Positions 1 through 11,958 of a stretch of DNA of 64,000 nucleotides are shown one piece after another. The stretch is from Orobanche coerulescens (lineage: Eukaryota > Streptophyta > Magnoliopsida > Lamiales > Orobanchaceae). The number at the start of each line of letters is the position of its first letter. Position 1 is the stretch's first letter. The notes beneath the pieces are model-generated. The model was not told where the DNA came from, searched no databases, and worked only from the letters and a program-made list of their open reading frames with translations. The position numbers were made by a program, and so were the translations under genes. The stretch is taken from NCBI GenBank assembly GCA_033398695.1, contig CM065806.1, positions 38,899,001 to 38,963,000 on the forward strand. Reading direction: 5' to 3'.

Positions 1-410
1 ATTCCGGATTAGGGTTACATTAGGTCGATTTTTAGGGTTACTTGAGCGGCGCCGTCATCAGGTCTTAATTAGGGTTTGGCGGATGGTTTTCCAAAATTGA
101 CGAAATTAGTCAATTTTACCATAGTCTCCCTCTAAAATTCGGAATTTCCACTAAGTTACCAATCCAAATTTCCGAAGACCTTGCCAGGGGCTCTGCCCCA
201 TGGGCCCTGCTAGGGGCGCTGCCCCTAAACCCCATCACCGGGGGGCGCTGCCCCTGGACCCCTGACATATGGTCGTACCGGCTTATAATTCAATCTTATA
301 CATATGTGCACTCCGCACATACCCAAACATATATTATAATACAAATTATAAGACCCATTAGCTCACATATTAGTTCCAATTACACAAAATGCCTGGTGAC
401 ACTAAAATCA
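1..410 (-). repeat. copia-1 3' LTR (partial, cut by window edge)
   Basis: This stretch is nearly identical to 19357-19751, differing by scattered substitutions. The inner end reads ...CACTAAAATCA, which on the minus strand gives an LTR start TGATTTTAGTG. The copy at 19751 stops at the same base, which fixes the boundary. Roughly 240 bp of this LTR should lie before position 1. Confidence 0.85.
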
Positions 411-432
411 TCAACAATCCTCCCCCATTTTA
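411..432 (-). other. copia-1 polypurine tract
   Basis: On the minus strand this reads as TAAAATGGGGGAGGATTGTTGA immediately before the 3' LTR (22 bases, core AATGGGGGAGGA). Such a purine run is the usual plus-strand primer of plant copia elements. Confidence 0.75.
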
Positions 433-949
433 GTGTAACCCGTGAGCCAACATAACATTAATCCAAACAAACCAAACCAGTACATAAATGAAAATATCGA
501 AACGACTGAATTTCCATCTTAGTATCATACACTTTCAAATACTCGAGAATTAGGGTATTCTAAGAATTGAACCCTTCAACCCATTTGAATACCTGAAGAT
601 AAAATACATACTAGTTTATTGAATTTCTCTAACAAAATACAACTTGACACTATTATTAAGCCGTGTGTCCTAATCCTCTCATGACTGTATCAAGGCCAAG
701 TCCCCAACCTCTTGAAATGCGGCTACACTTCACAATCATGTAGGTAATTCCTTTACTTCATGTATCTGCACATACATTTTATTAAAGGAATTATTAAGAA
801 GTTAAACTTCAACCTAGTCAACTGCAGAACCGAACACATACCTGGGATGAATACTTTATGTGTTCCAATCTATAAGTGTGAACTTTCCTCATTGAATTTA
901 ACTCCTAATGTCATATTAGAAGGGAATTGGGTATCTCACCATTACGGAA

Positions 950-2542
950 TTAGATGGACTTTAATCCCATCCCAATAACAGACTTGTGCGTTAAGTCTCT
1001 TGACAGGCCCTTAGTCAAATGATCTGCCCAAATTTTGTTGCGATTTCACAAACTCAACTGAAATCACACCATTCATGATTAGATCTCTAATCATACTGTG
1101 TCTAACACCTAAGTGTCTAGACTTTCCATTATAAAGTTGGCTATATGCCTTAGCCAAGGTTGCTTCATTATCACAAAGGATAGAAATCGGTGCTATCGGT
1201 TAAGACCATAAAGGAATCTCATAGACTTTAATTTCTTACCCACTCTGCTTCTTTACCAGTAGCAGCTAACGAAACAAACTCAGATTCCATTATCGAGTGT
1301 GTAATGCAAGTTTGCTTCTTGGAAGCCCATGAAATGGCACCTCCCCCAAGCAATCGAGGAATGGTACTCCAAGTTGTTTATCCAACTTGCATCCGAATGT
1401 CCTTCCAAAACCGAAGGATATCCCAAGTAACTCAAGCCATAATCCATGGTTCCCTTGAGGTAATTAAATACTCTATTCAACGCTTGCCAATGTAGAGCAC
1501 TAGGATTACTAGTGTATCTGCTCAATTTTCCCACAGCAAAAGCAATATCAGGCCTGGTACTTGTCATGGCATACATCAAGCTACCAATGGCCTTAGAGTA
1601 TTCCAATTGTGAAACGGGAATGCCAGTGTTTGGCATTAATTTCACACTAGAGTCCATAGGAGTGCTGACGGGAGAACAATCACTGAAATTAAACCGTTTG
1701 AGAATTTTCTCAATGTAATGACTTTGAGTCATTACTAAACCTTTGTTCACCCGCTTAATTCTTATTCCAAGAATTACATCAGCCTCTCCCAAGTCTTTCA
1801 TAGAAAATTTAGATGACAACAATTTCTTAGTTTCATCTACTTGATTTTGGTCAGTACCGAAAATCAGCATGTCATCTACATATAAGCAAATGATCACTCC
1901 AGCACTAGTAGTTTCATTAAATCTACTATAAACATATTTGTCACATTGGTTTAACTTAAAACCAAAGGACAAAATAACCTCATCAAACTTTTGATGCCGT
2001 TGTTTGGGTGCTTGCTTCAGTCCATACAATGATTTCACAAGTTTACATACCATATGCTCTTTACCGGGCATAACAAAACCTTCTGGTTGTTTCATGTAAA
2101 CTTCTTCATCAAGTTTACCATTCAAGAAGGCTGTCTTAACATCCATTTGATGGACAATCAGATTGTGAATACTTGCCAAGGTAATTAACAATCTAATAGT
2201 AGAAATACGCGCCACCGGAGCATAAGTATCAAAATAGTCAACACCGGGTTTTTGTCTAAAACCTTGAATGACCAACCGGGCTTTAAACTTATCAATAGTA
2301 TCATTAACAGTCATTTTCCTTTTGAAAATCCATTTGCAACCAAGTGGTTTAGAACCCGGAGGCAAATCACACAACACCCACGTGTCATTTTCAAGAATTG
2401 ATGACATTTCGTCATCAATAGCTTCCTTCAAAAAAACAACATCTCGATGCTCCATGGCCTCTTGAAAAGTTTTAGGATCATCCTTAATGATGTAGCAATA
2501 ACAGTATTGAAAACCAATTTTGTCCCTTTTCCCTTCTACCAA
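950..2542 (-). pseudogene. copia-1 reverse transcriptase and RNase H
   Basis: The open part (1280-2542) is a typical copia RT. It starts in the region preceding KARLVIQGF and passes through VARISTIR, the MDVKTAFLNG block and the catalytic YVDDM motif, with the LGI and STRPDIAFAVG blocks after it. The RNase H continues below 1330 in other frames. The LADHLTKGL tail block is readable near 1000 and a stop lies at 950-952. The enzyme would copy element RNA into cDNA and degrade the RNA strand in the virus-like particle. At least one frameshift separates RT from RNase H around 1300-1340, so the polyprotein is broken. Confidence 0.85.
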
Positions 2543-2647
2543 ATAGAGTTGGAAGTCGGAACCGAAATTTTTCGCAATTTGGCCTCTTTTGCTTTTCCGA
2601 GGCTCTTGTGTTGTTGGTACAGCAACACCATCTGAATTTCCTGGATT

Positions 2648-3975
2648 TTACACTTTATTAGTGCCAAAAATCAGATCCTTAGGCCTTTGAATCGACGAAA
2701 AACGCATCTCATCAAAAATCGCATCCCGTGACTCGATAACGGTGTTAATCGATACTGAATCATTATGTTCTATTACATAAAACCTATATGCCTTGGAATG
2801 TTCAGCATATCCAATGAATATACAATCTATTCCACGTTCACCCAAAGTTTTCCTTTTGGGTTCGGTAAGTTTTACAACTGCCCCCAAACCCGAAAGTAAC
2901 TTAAATTCGACTTTTTCTTGAACGAAAGTTCATATGGGACAGTTTTGTTCTTTTTATTTGGAACCCTATTCAGCAAATAGCAGGACGTTAACATGGCCTG
3001 TCCCCAGAATCCCTCACTCAATCCCGAGTAAGAAAGCATCGAGTTTACCATTTCTTTTAAGACTCGATTTTTGCGTTCGGCGATTCCATTTTGTTGGGGC
3101 GAGTAAGGTGCTATGGTTTCATGAATGATACCCAGTGATTGAAAGTATATGGGATCCATATATTAACCTCCCCGATCAGTTCTAAGACATTTAATCGGAT
3201 TGCCTAATTGCAATTCCACCTCGGTTTTGTATATTTTGAATTTATCTAAGGCTTCATCCTTAGAATGCAACAAATACACATAGCAAAACTGGGTACAGTC
3301 ATCAATAAATGTGACAACATACTTTTTATTACCCAAGGAAGGAGTAGAGTAAAAATCACACAAGTCACTGTGTACAAGTTCCAAAATAGCCGAATTCCTA
3401 GTGACACTGGGAAAAGGTTGTTTTGTCATTTTTGTAAGTATGCATGTTTTACATTTTTCTGGAATCATGTCAAAGGCTGGAATAATCCATCTTTTGACAT
3501 CTCATGCATCCTTCTAATATAAACATGACCCAATATAGCATGCCAAAGCATAGAGTCATCAATCTTAGAAGTAGAAGACACAAATGCAGCATTTTGAACA
3601 GTATTAAACTTATCAATAACATTCAAACGAAACATTCTATTATTCAAATATCCAAAGCCAATAAACATTCCACCTCGAGATAGGATAAACCTATCCGATT
3701 CAAAAACTTGTCTAAAACCATCAGAATTCAAACTACTACCACTGACTAGATTCTTTCGAATCTTAGGAACAAACAAAACATCAAAAAGTCAAATAGTCTT
3801 TCCAGAAGTAAATTCAAGACAAACGACACTAACACCACAAATAGGTATAAAAGAATCGTCTCCCATTTTCAGCACCGATCCATCTTCAAGGGGTGTTAAT
3901 GTTTCAAACCACCGTTTATCCTTGCATACATGGTTCGTTGCCCCGGAGTCGATCCACCAAGCAACATCATCATCC
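2648..3975 (-). pseudogene. copia-1 protease and integrase
   Basis: Near 3925-3960 the minus strand encodes WWIDSGATNHVC, the aspartic protease DSGA signature of copia elements. The GAG-pre-integrase region (3465-3776) has the HAILGH zinc block. The integrase core (2872-3468) shows HSDLCDF, FIDDCTQF, LRTDRGG and PQQNGIAERKNR, which carry the D, D and E of the DDE site. Reading frames change several times (around 3780, 3465, 3160 and 2880) and there are in-frame stops, so this is a relict polyprotein. The integrase would have inserted the cDNA and left the 5-bp duplication. Confidence 0.82.
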
Positions 3976-3980
3976 TGTAC

Positions 3981-4952
3981 TTAGAATGATTCTGGAATAA
4001 GTGAAACATAATAAACATAATTTTGTTTAGAATTATCAAGGTTGGTCAAGTACTGACCTCCTTTAACTTGGTCCTTAGACCCATGTCCACTTCCATTGGC
4101 TCCACTGTTTCCAGTACCATTGTTTCCTAGATTCACACGACAATCACGCTTGCAATGTCCCACCTTGTTGCACCTCCAACAAGTAAGTACCTTATTCTTT
4201 TTGTTGGAGTTCTTTGGGACATATTCTTTCTTACGTTTGCCATGTCTTTTGTTATTCGGGTTCCTTGGTTTGATTTCAACCATATGAACAGAGGGTTGTC
4301 CAGGTTCAACTTTTCCTTGGGTTTTATCAGATTTGTCATTATCCTTTACATGAAGAGATTCTTCAATGCGAAGATGACTAGCAAGTTGAACCAAAGACAG
4401 TTCCTCCTTTTGATGTTTTAGGTTATGTTTGAAATCTTTCCAGGATGGCGGAAGTTTGTCAATCACACTTGACACAGCAATGGATTCGTCCATGTTCATG
4501 TTGTGCAGTTTGAATTGACCCAAAATACGAAGGAGTTCATTGTATTGTTCTATGACAGACCTTGAATCGACCATCTTATAAGCATTAAAATTTCTAACCA
4601 GAAACTTCTTACTCAAAGCATCCTTAGCGATGTATTTTTATTCAAGGGTGTCCCACAATTCCTTCGCACTCTTAGCATCACCATGGATATCGAATAAAGA
4701 ATCAGACATACTGTTCAATATGTGACCTCTGCAGATGTAGTCATCGTTGTCCCACTTGTTCCTCTTCCTGGTTTCCTCCAATGTCTCGTTCTCAACCACC
4801 TCTGGCCTGGGAGTACTCAGCACATACGCCGCCTTCAGAGTAGTCAGCATAAATTGCATCTTCTTCTGCCAGCGCCTGAAATCGTTGCCTTCGAACTTGT
4901 CCAGTTTGTTGAACTTTGTAGTCATCTCGCGGATTGATTCATCCATCTCCAT
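3981..4952 (-). pseudogene. copia-1 gag (UBN2-type, CCHC zinc knuckle)
   Basis: The ATG at 4952 opens a frame starting MEMDESIREMT. An N-terminal UBN2-like capsid region (DGNF-type block, then LWDTLE) is followed by one in-frame stop near 4636 and then the rest of the capsid. A basic stretch leads to the zinc knuckle CWRCNKVGHCKRDC, which would bind element RNA. Frame is conserved across the stop (345 nt between the two open parts), so a single nonsense change interrupts gag. The product would build the cytoplasmic particle. Confidence 0.82.
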
Positions 4953-4975
4953 AAGATACAAGATATCAGTTCGAT

Positions 4976-5121
4976 TGTTGGGGTATAAGGGTTTATTATG
5001 GAGATCCGGATTTCCAATGGATCATGTAAATATTTTCCGAACTGATATTTCTACCCTATGCCCGGGTTACAAGAAATTCAGCCTAGGATAATCTAAAGAG
5101 ACACTTACGAATCTAGGCACA
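4976..5121 (-). repeat. copia-1 5' LTR, inner (U5) piece
   Basis: This is the stretch between gag and the gypsy insertion. On the plus strand it starts TGTTGGGG, giving an LTR end ...CCCCAACA on the minus strand. It continues after the nested element at 19249. The sequence next to it (4960-4975) is not the usual initiator-Met primer site, so the exact inner boundary is inferred from TG..CA ends and expected LTR length (about 649 bp in total). Confidence 0.55.
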
Positions 5122-6087
5122 TGTTGTGCGTCGATTTATTCGCCACGATAGGCGATCGGCGACCTCCCAGAAAAGTCAACCATGGAAGACAAACTCCGGA
5201 CAAACGCCTAGAGTTCGGCACAATGCGTCGATCGTGTTTTTGGTACCCAGCGACCGTCTTTTGTTATCTGACGATCGTCTTTCATGTACGGACCAGAGGC
5301 GATCGTCTCATGCCACGTGGGGATCCAGCATCCGTCAAAGTCGTCGAAGACCGAATCTTGAACGATGGCCCACCCACGGATCTTCATAGGATACCGACAG
5401 ATAGGATCATTGACCCCAGCCTGTCACCTACCGCACCTACCGACAAGGCCGCCGAAAGGTACGAAGTGGGCCCTCCTCAGACAGCGACTCGCAACACGTG
5501 CTGGCTTCCCATTGGTTCACCCAGCTGGCCTCCAACTGCAACCTCGGACCTCAAGGGAACAGGCCCACGTGACGGGATGAAAACGGCGTTTATTTTAATA
5601 TAGAAAACGGAGATCGCCCGCGATCGCCTGAGGGATCCCAACTACCTTGTCCCCTATAAATAGAGGACTCACTGTTGCGGCCAAGAGAGAAGCGAATCCA
5701 CTACGAATTAAGTGCAAAATACACACCAAAGAGAGAATAAAAAGCTCTTTTGGCAACCACTAACACATTCATAGTGACATTCATACACATTCATCATATA
5801 TCCCAAGCAAGAACTCACAGATTCATCCATCTGGTTCTTCCGGCAATCTACGCGCTCTAAAGCCTAGATAACTAGAAGCTTTTACACTCCTTGTATTAGA
5901 TTCTAACATTAATATTTGTACTTGACAGTATATTTATTAATAACATCTCGCGAGAGCATTCAAGCCCGGGATTAACAACCCCGGCAAATCTTGTGTTATC
6001 TATTTTCTCACGGAAGTGTTCTCGCATTTGTTTGTTACTCGATCATTCCAGCAATACTATCTCCGGATAATATTTTGGGTAACAACA
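5122..6087 (+). repeat. Tat 5' LTR (966 bp)
   Basis: TG..CA ends, matching the 3' LTR at 17361-17656 plus 18590-19243 once a rearranged insert is removed. U3 contains at least five CGATCG palindromes (near 5151, 5228, 5269, 5299, 5621) before the TATA box at 5655. Confidence 0.9.
5655..5664 (+). promoter_or_regulatory. Tat LTR TATA box
   Basis: TATAAATAGA follows a GC-rich U3 and precedes the R-U5 region. The identical box is in the 3' LTR at 18811-18820. It is the likely promoter of the genomic RNA. Confidence 0.7.
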
Positions 6088-6088
6088 A

Positions 6089-6106
6089 TTGGCGCTAGAA
6101 GGAGGG
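6089..6106 (+). other. Tat primer binding site
   Basis: TTGGCGCTAGAAGGAGGG starts two bases after the LTR end. Its TGGCGC start fits a tRNA 3'-CCA primer site, but I cannot name the tRNA with certainty. Confidence 0.6.
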
Positions 6107-6216
6107 CTTCTAAACCTTCATTTTTATTCCTACCGTCTCGAAGAACACTCACTGTTCTCCGGACATATACTTGAAGAAACACTCACTGTTCTTCAATAGA
6201 AAAAACCTTCAGAAAA

Positions 6217-7787
6217 TGACATCAGCAACAACCTCCAAGAGGGTCACCCTGAGATCTGCCGGAAATCTTATTCCGGCGAGGACCGAATCCCAGCCCACGG
6301 CGGAAGGCGACCGTGGCGACGCTAGGCTCTCACTCCCGCCCCCGAGGGACGGTTCTAACCTCTCACTCGATCGCCCAGACATCGAACAGTTGAGGAGGCT
6401 ATAGCCATCCTCGTGGAACGGCAGAGGGCCCGCGATACGCCCACCATCACCCCGTCGCCAACCGCCGGCAAGCAAACGAAGCTCAAGGGGATCTATGTTG
6501 AGAAATCGGCGAAAGTCCCGAGCCGCAGGGAAGGCTCTCGTAAGGCGGGACGATTCCGTCTTCACCGCCTATGGAGCGATCCTCATGGCGACTGGCACTC
6601 GTGCCCCAAATGTGAGACATCGATATCCGAATCCTTTACTGTGAGTTCGGCATATCCGACTCCCAAGAGACAGACTGGCCAACGAGCCCCGCCGCCCAAG
6701 AAAGGAACCCACTGGCAGGGAGCTCGTCATTCACCACGGAGCTAGGGGATCGGTACACGATCGCCTTGGTTCACGCTCTGAGAGCCAGTCGGCAAGCAGT
6801 CAGGCGACGGCGATCGCCGCCATGCAACGCCAGCTGGACGAAGTAAAGGCGCTCCTGGAAAATAGGGCAGGCGCCAGGAGACCGATCGCTGAGCTAAATG
6901 AACCACTCGCGGTCCAGATCGAGATCGCACCAGTCCAATCAATGATCAATCCCCCACAAACACCTCTATACGAGGGGAGAACGGATCCGGGAACCCACTT
7001 AAGCAAATTCCGGATCTACATGACTGGATGCGGAGCTTCTGATGCGACGAAATGTCGTATGTTCCCGTTAACTCTGGGCGATCTCGCCCACAGGTGGTAC
7101 ATCTCGCTACCATCTCGCTCAATCAATTGCTTTGAGAAGCTGGCGAACGACTCCGCATCGTACTTCGCCGCCAAAGTCGCTCGCCCGGAAGGTCCCCACC
7201 GCATGATGAAGATCAGACAGGGGAAGGACGAATCGAATGAGGATTATATCGACCGGGTGGACGAGATAGTCCTCACCGGTGAGCCCGTCAGCGACGAGAT
7301 CGCTCACCACGCAGTCCTGAATGGATTCCACGGACGCTCGCCCATGTTCAGGCACCTCACAAAAGATTTTCCACCGACCTATACAGCGTTCCGCGTCAGA
7401 GCCGCCGATTTTCTGGCCAGGCAGAAGATGCTCTCACTCCGCTTAGACGAGGGACGGTCCGAAGAAGGAAAAGCACCTTCCCATGTCCAGAAGAAGGCGG
7501 TCGCCAAGCCCAGAAAGGCGGTCGCCAAGCCGCCTGGCGAGTTCAAAGCCTTCGAGGATGTAGAGGTCCACCTTCTTCACAACCTCAACTTATCTCCGGC
7601 CCACATCTTCAACGCGATCAAAGGTCGCGAGTGGCTTTCCAAGCCAAAGCCAATAAGGGACCACGGTCACCTAGACCGTAGCAAATTCTGTGCCTATCAT
7701 AAGAGTCCCGGCCACAACACTAGCCAATGCCGCGACCTCCTCGCATACCTCCGCGATCGCTTGAGGAAGGCAAACTGGACAATTTAA
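6217..7787 (+). pseudogene. Tat gag, frameshifted
   Basis: A likely start is the ATG at 6217 (MTSATTSKRVTLRSAGN). This short frame stops near 6402, after which the coding signal moves to other frames up to 6745. The conserved capsid domain lies in 6822-7787. It shows the PPQTPLYEGRTDP entry block, the RIYMTGCGASDATKCR block, LGDLAHRWYISLPSRSI and an ESNEDYIDRV-type helix, as in plant gypsy retrotransposon gag. A Cys/His cluster CAYHKSPGHNTSQC near 7690-7735 serves as the zinc-binding tail. The product would package element RNA. At least two frame breaks lie between 6217 and 6822. Confidence 0.78.
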
Positions 7788-10420
7788 TCACCAAGCCAGA
7801 ACCCAGGACGGATAGAGCCGGAGGGCGCGAGCGCCGACCTAGCGAAAGAATTCCTCCCAATCCGATCGCCAGGATCGAGCATGAGCCGGAGTACTCTGAT
7901 GAGTCGATCCCTCCGATCAACCCTGGCGGTCGGATCAACATGCTCCAAGCAGGAGGTGGGAGCCTCGGGGGCCTTTCCCCGGTTTCCACCCTGTCGAACA
8001 GAAAGCGAAAAGCCGAGCTGAGGGCTTTCGCCGAAGTCCATGTTGTAGTACCTCCGGAGCCGACCATCTCTAGAGACGCGCTCATCACCTTTTCCAACAA
8101 GGACAGGGAGGGAGTGCAATGTCCCAAAGAGGATGCACTAGTGATCTCCGCTTGCATCCTTGGGAAGACGGTCGATCGCGTGCTGGTCGACAATGGGAGT
8201 TTCTGCAACATAATATTCAAATCCGCCCTAGACCAACTCGGCAACCTAATCAAATTCATCAAGCCTTTCGACACCGTGCTCCAAGGGTTCGGCGACAACA
8301 CAGTCCGAGCCTACGGGAGGATCAAGCTCTCCGTTGAGCTAATATGCTTTTATGATCCCAAGGTTAGGATTACTAGGAACCTAAGCTTTGTAATCATAGA
8401 TAGGCTCAGCATCTATAATGGGTTCCTAGGTCGCCCCTTTTTAGAAACCTTTGAGGCGGTCGCCTCATCTTTCTTTTACTGTATCAAATTCCCCACTGCC
8501 GATGGGACGGTCGGTACTGTAAAAGGAGATCAGCTAATAGCAAAGAGATGTTTGAGTTACTCCTGTGTTGTTACTTATTTCACTACTTCCCATACTATAT
8601 GTAACATTGAAGCAACCGACGATCAACCCATGGAGATCGACGAGCCTAACACTTCGTACCAACCCGACTCAGGGGACGCCATCTCTCATCAATTGACGGA
8701 CGACATCGAGCCAAGGATCGGTTTCGAGCCAAGCCTCGACATCGATCCTAGGACCGAGTCCGGAGATCGTACCAAACGAGAGGCGACCGTTCCTGTCGAA
8801 GAGTTGGAAAGTGTTACGATGGATCCAGATCATCCAGAACGGGAAGTACAGATCGGCGCAAGCATCGACCACGAATTAAAAGGGGATCTGATCAACTTGC
8901 TACGTAGGAACATCGGAGTCTTTGCCTGGTCGCATCAAGATATGGTTGGCATAAGTCCCGAACACGCTTGCCATTATCTGAAGATCGACCGGGCGATGAA
9001 GCCTGTTCACCAGAAGCGTAGGAAGTTCGGTCCCGAGAAATACGCGGCGCTCGACATAGAAGTCCAGAAGTTACTCAACAACAAATTGATCGGAGTGGCT
9101 GCATTTAACCCTGGTGGGTCACCAACGCGGTGCTCGTCAAAAAGCCAATCGCCTCGGAGATTATGCATTGACTTCACCGACCTCAACGCGCATGTCCAAA
9201 AGATCACTTCCGATGCCTCATATCGATCACCGATCGATAGCACGGCAGGTTGCGAAATGATGTCGTTTATGGATGCCTTCGCCGGATATCATCAAATCCC
9301 AATGGCGGAGGAAGACATAAAACACACATCTTTCCACACAGAAAAAGACATATACTTTTGGGTCAGAATGCCGTTCGGCTTGAAAAACGCAGGGGCGACC
9401 TACCAGCGATTAGTCAACAGGATGTTCGCCGATCAGATCGGCAAGACCATGGAGGTCTACATTGACGATATCGTAGTCAAAAGTCTCAAGAAGGAAGATC
9501 ACCTCAACGATCTCGCCGAGACGTTCGCCATCCTTGAGAAGTTTAACATGAAGCTGAACCCCAAGAAATGCAACTTCGGGGTGGGCTCCGGGAAGTTCCT
9601 GGGACACATAGTGAGCCGACGGGGGATCGAGGCGAACCCCACCAAGATACAGGAGATCCTTGACATGCAGGAACCGCGAAACATCAAGCAGGTGCAACGC
9701 CTCACAGGTTGTCTAGCCGCCCTCAACTGTTTCATATCACGGCTCGGCGATAAAAGCAAGCCTTTCTTCGCGACCATCAAGAACAAGAAGTTCGCATGGA
9801 CGAAAGAAAGCCAGATAGCATTCGCCAAGATAAAGGAATATCTATCTAACCCCCAGATCCTGGCAAAGCCGATCCCCGGTGAAAAATTATTCCTTTACTT
9901 AGCGGCCTCAGAGGTCGCACTGAGTGCCGTCAAAGCGAGCAGAGGGGCAAGCCCACTTGCCGATCTACTATGTTAGCCAGGCGCTCCACGACGCTGAGAC
10001 ACGTTATACACCATTGGAGAAGATCGCCTACGCCCTTGGCATGAGTGTACGTAAGCTGAGGGCTTATTTCTTCGATCACCAAGTGGAGGTCCTAACAACT
10101 CTACCTCTAAGACAAGTCCTGCACCGACCGGACACCAATGGGCGACTCCTCAAGTGGTCGCTGGAGATCGCCCAATACGGTATCACTTACGCTCCTCGCA
10201 CGGCGATCAAAGGCCAAGCTCTGGCGGACTTCGTGGGGGAATTAACATTCCTCACAACCACTCCAGTCGGCCGACTCGCCCGAAATTATACGTGGATGGC
10301 TCAACACCAATGCGAGAGCAAAGGTGGATTGTCCTCATTAGCCCCGACGGTCGAGTTTCACAAATCTTTATGCTTTCGATTTTCGTGCGACCAACAATGA
10401 AGTCAATACGAAGCTCGTAG
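7727..10420 (+). pseudogene. Tat pol: protease, reverse transcriptase, RNase H
   Basis: The frame 7727-9976 overlaps the end of gag. It contains the protease VDNGSFCNI and ILG-like flap, then RT with the LCIDFTDLN, SFMDAFAGYHQI, MPFGLKNAGATYQR and YIDDIVVKS blocks, a thumb and the connection domain. After 9924 the signal shifts frame: YVSQALHDAETRYTPLEK and an RNase H-like stretch, then near 10230-10330 a second, archaeal-type RNase H start (LYVDGS) in a third frame. Tat elements are known to carry two RNase H-like domains, which fits. Frameshifts near 9930 and 10260 and a degraded stretch to 10540 leave no intact polyprotein. Confidence 0.82.
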
Positions 10421-10551
10421 GCGGGCTTGATCTAGCCTCGCCCGGATGTTCGACGCCCATATCTTCATGGACTCCCTTTGGTCGTAAACCAAGTCAAGGG
10501 AGAATATGAGGCACGCGCAATGATGGTCAAATACCAAGAGCCGGTCGCGAA

Positions 10552-11958
10552 ATGTGCACAAATTTTGAAGAAGTACTAATCGAACAAGTCCCGAGAGAAC
10601 ACAACTCCCGTGCCGATGCTCTTTCCAAGCTAGCATCATCGGATGGGCACCACTTCTCCAATATCCAAATCACAAAATCAGCAAGGCCGGCGATCGACAG
10701 GAATTTGGTTACCACGGTCGCCATCGCCGAAGAGAATTGGATGACTCCGTTCATCAAATACTTAAAGGACGGAACGGTCCCTGACGACCGTGTTAAAGCT
10801 CGCCAACTCCAGCTACGTGCGGCCAGGTATACCCTATTGGACGATCGGCTTTACAAGCGAGCCTTCAGCCTTCCCCTCCTCAAGTGTATTACACCGGAGG
10901 AAGGTCGGCTCGTTTTAGCTGAGATCCATGACGGGATTTGTGGAAACCACGCGGGCGGGCGAGCCCTCATCCATAAGACAACCAAACAAGGATTTTTCTG
11001 GCCATCACTACGGAAAGATGCGATCGCTTATGCCAGATCGTGTCATAGATGTCAGATAATGGGCCCCAACATTAAACTATCACCCGAACAGCTCACCTCC
11101 ATGTATAGCCCTTGGCCATTTGCGCAATGGGGCATCGACCTTATAGGTCCCTTACCGACGGCTCCACGGGGCTGTAAATTCGCCATCGTTGGGGTCGATT
11201 ATTTCACCAAATGGGCTGAGGCTGAACCGCTCAACAAGATCGGCCAAGAGCAAGTGATCAAGTTTATATGGAAAAACGTCGTATGCCGATTCGGTCTGCC
11301 CCAGGCCATCATCTCCGACAACGGGAAACAGTTCGATGGCTTAGAGGTCATGCAATTCTGTGAAAAGTGGGGAATCAAAAGGTTATTCTCAGCGCCCTAT
11401 CACCCTCAGACGAACGGGCAGGTAGAGGCAGTGAATAAGATCCTCAAACACACGATCAAAGCACGACTCGAATCCAGGCAAGGACGATGGGCGAGCGAGC
11501 TACCAGACATTTTGTGGTCCTACCGAACGACGACCCGCAATTCAACCGGCGAAACCCCGTTCGCCCTTACCTTCGGAATAGAAGCGGTGATTCCTTCGGA
11601 GATCGCCGTCCTCAGCCATCGAACCGAACAGGAGATGACGACCGACAACGATATAGCCCGACGAATCGACCTAGACATGCTTGAAGAAAGTCGGCTGACC
11701 TCAGAAATGAAGAACACAATCCACAAAAGGAGAGCCGAGAAGTTCTTCAATTCAAAGGTCAGAGAAAGAAGATTTCAAGTGGGCAATCTCGTCCTTAAGA
11801 AGATCCAAACCCACACAGGCGTTTTTGGTCCGAACTGGGAGGGACCTTTCAGAGTATCCAGATGGCTAACTAAAGGAGCCTACGAACTAGAACATCCTGA
11901 CGGTACTCCGGACCAATACCCCTGGAACGCCGTGCATCTGAAAAAATACTATCAGTGA
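10552..11958 (+). pseudogene. Tat integrase (C-terminal part of pol)
   Basis: This is the best-preserved part of the element, 468 codons open. After an RNase H tail (VPREHNSRADALSKLAS) come the HHCC zinc finger (HDGICGNHAGG ... CHRCQ) and the DDE core with GIDLIGPLPTA, IISDNGKQF and HPQTNGQVEAVNKI. The C-terminal GPFRVSRWLTKGAYEL block follows. All three catalytic acids are present. It needs the upstream pol frame for expression, so it is a relict despite being open. Its last ~265 bp are duplicated at 12856-13122. Confidence 0.85.
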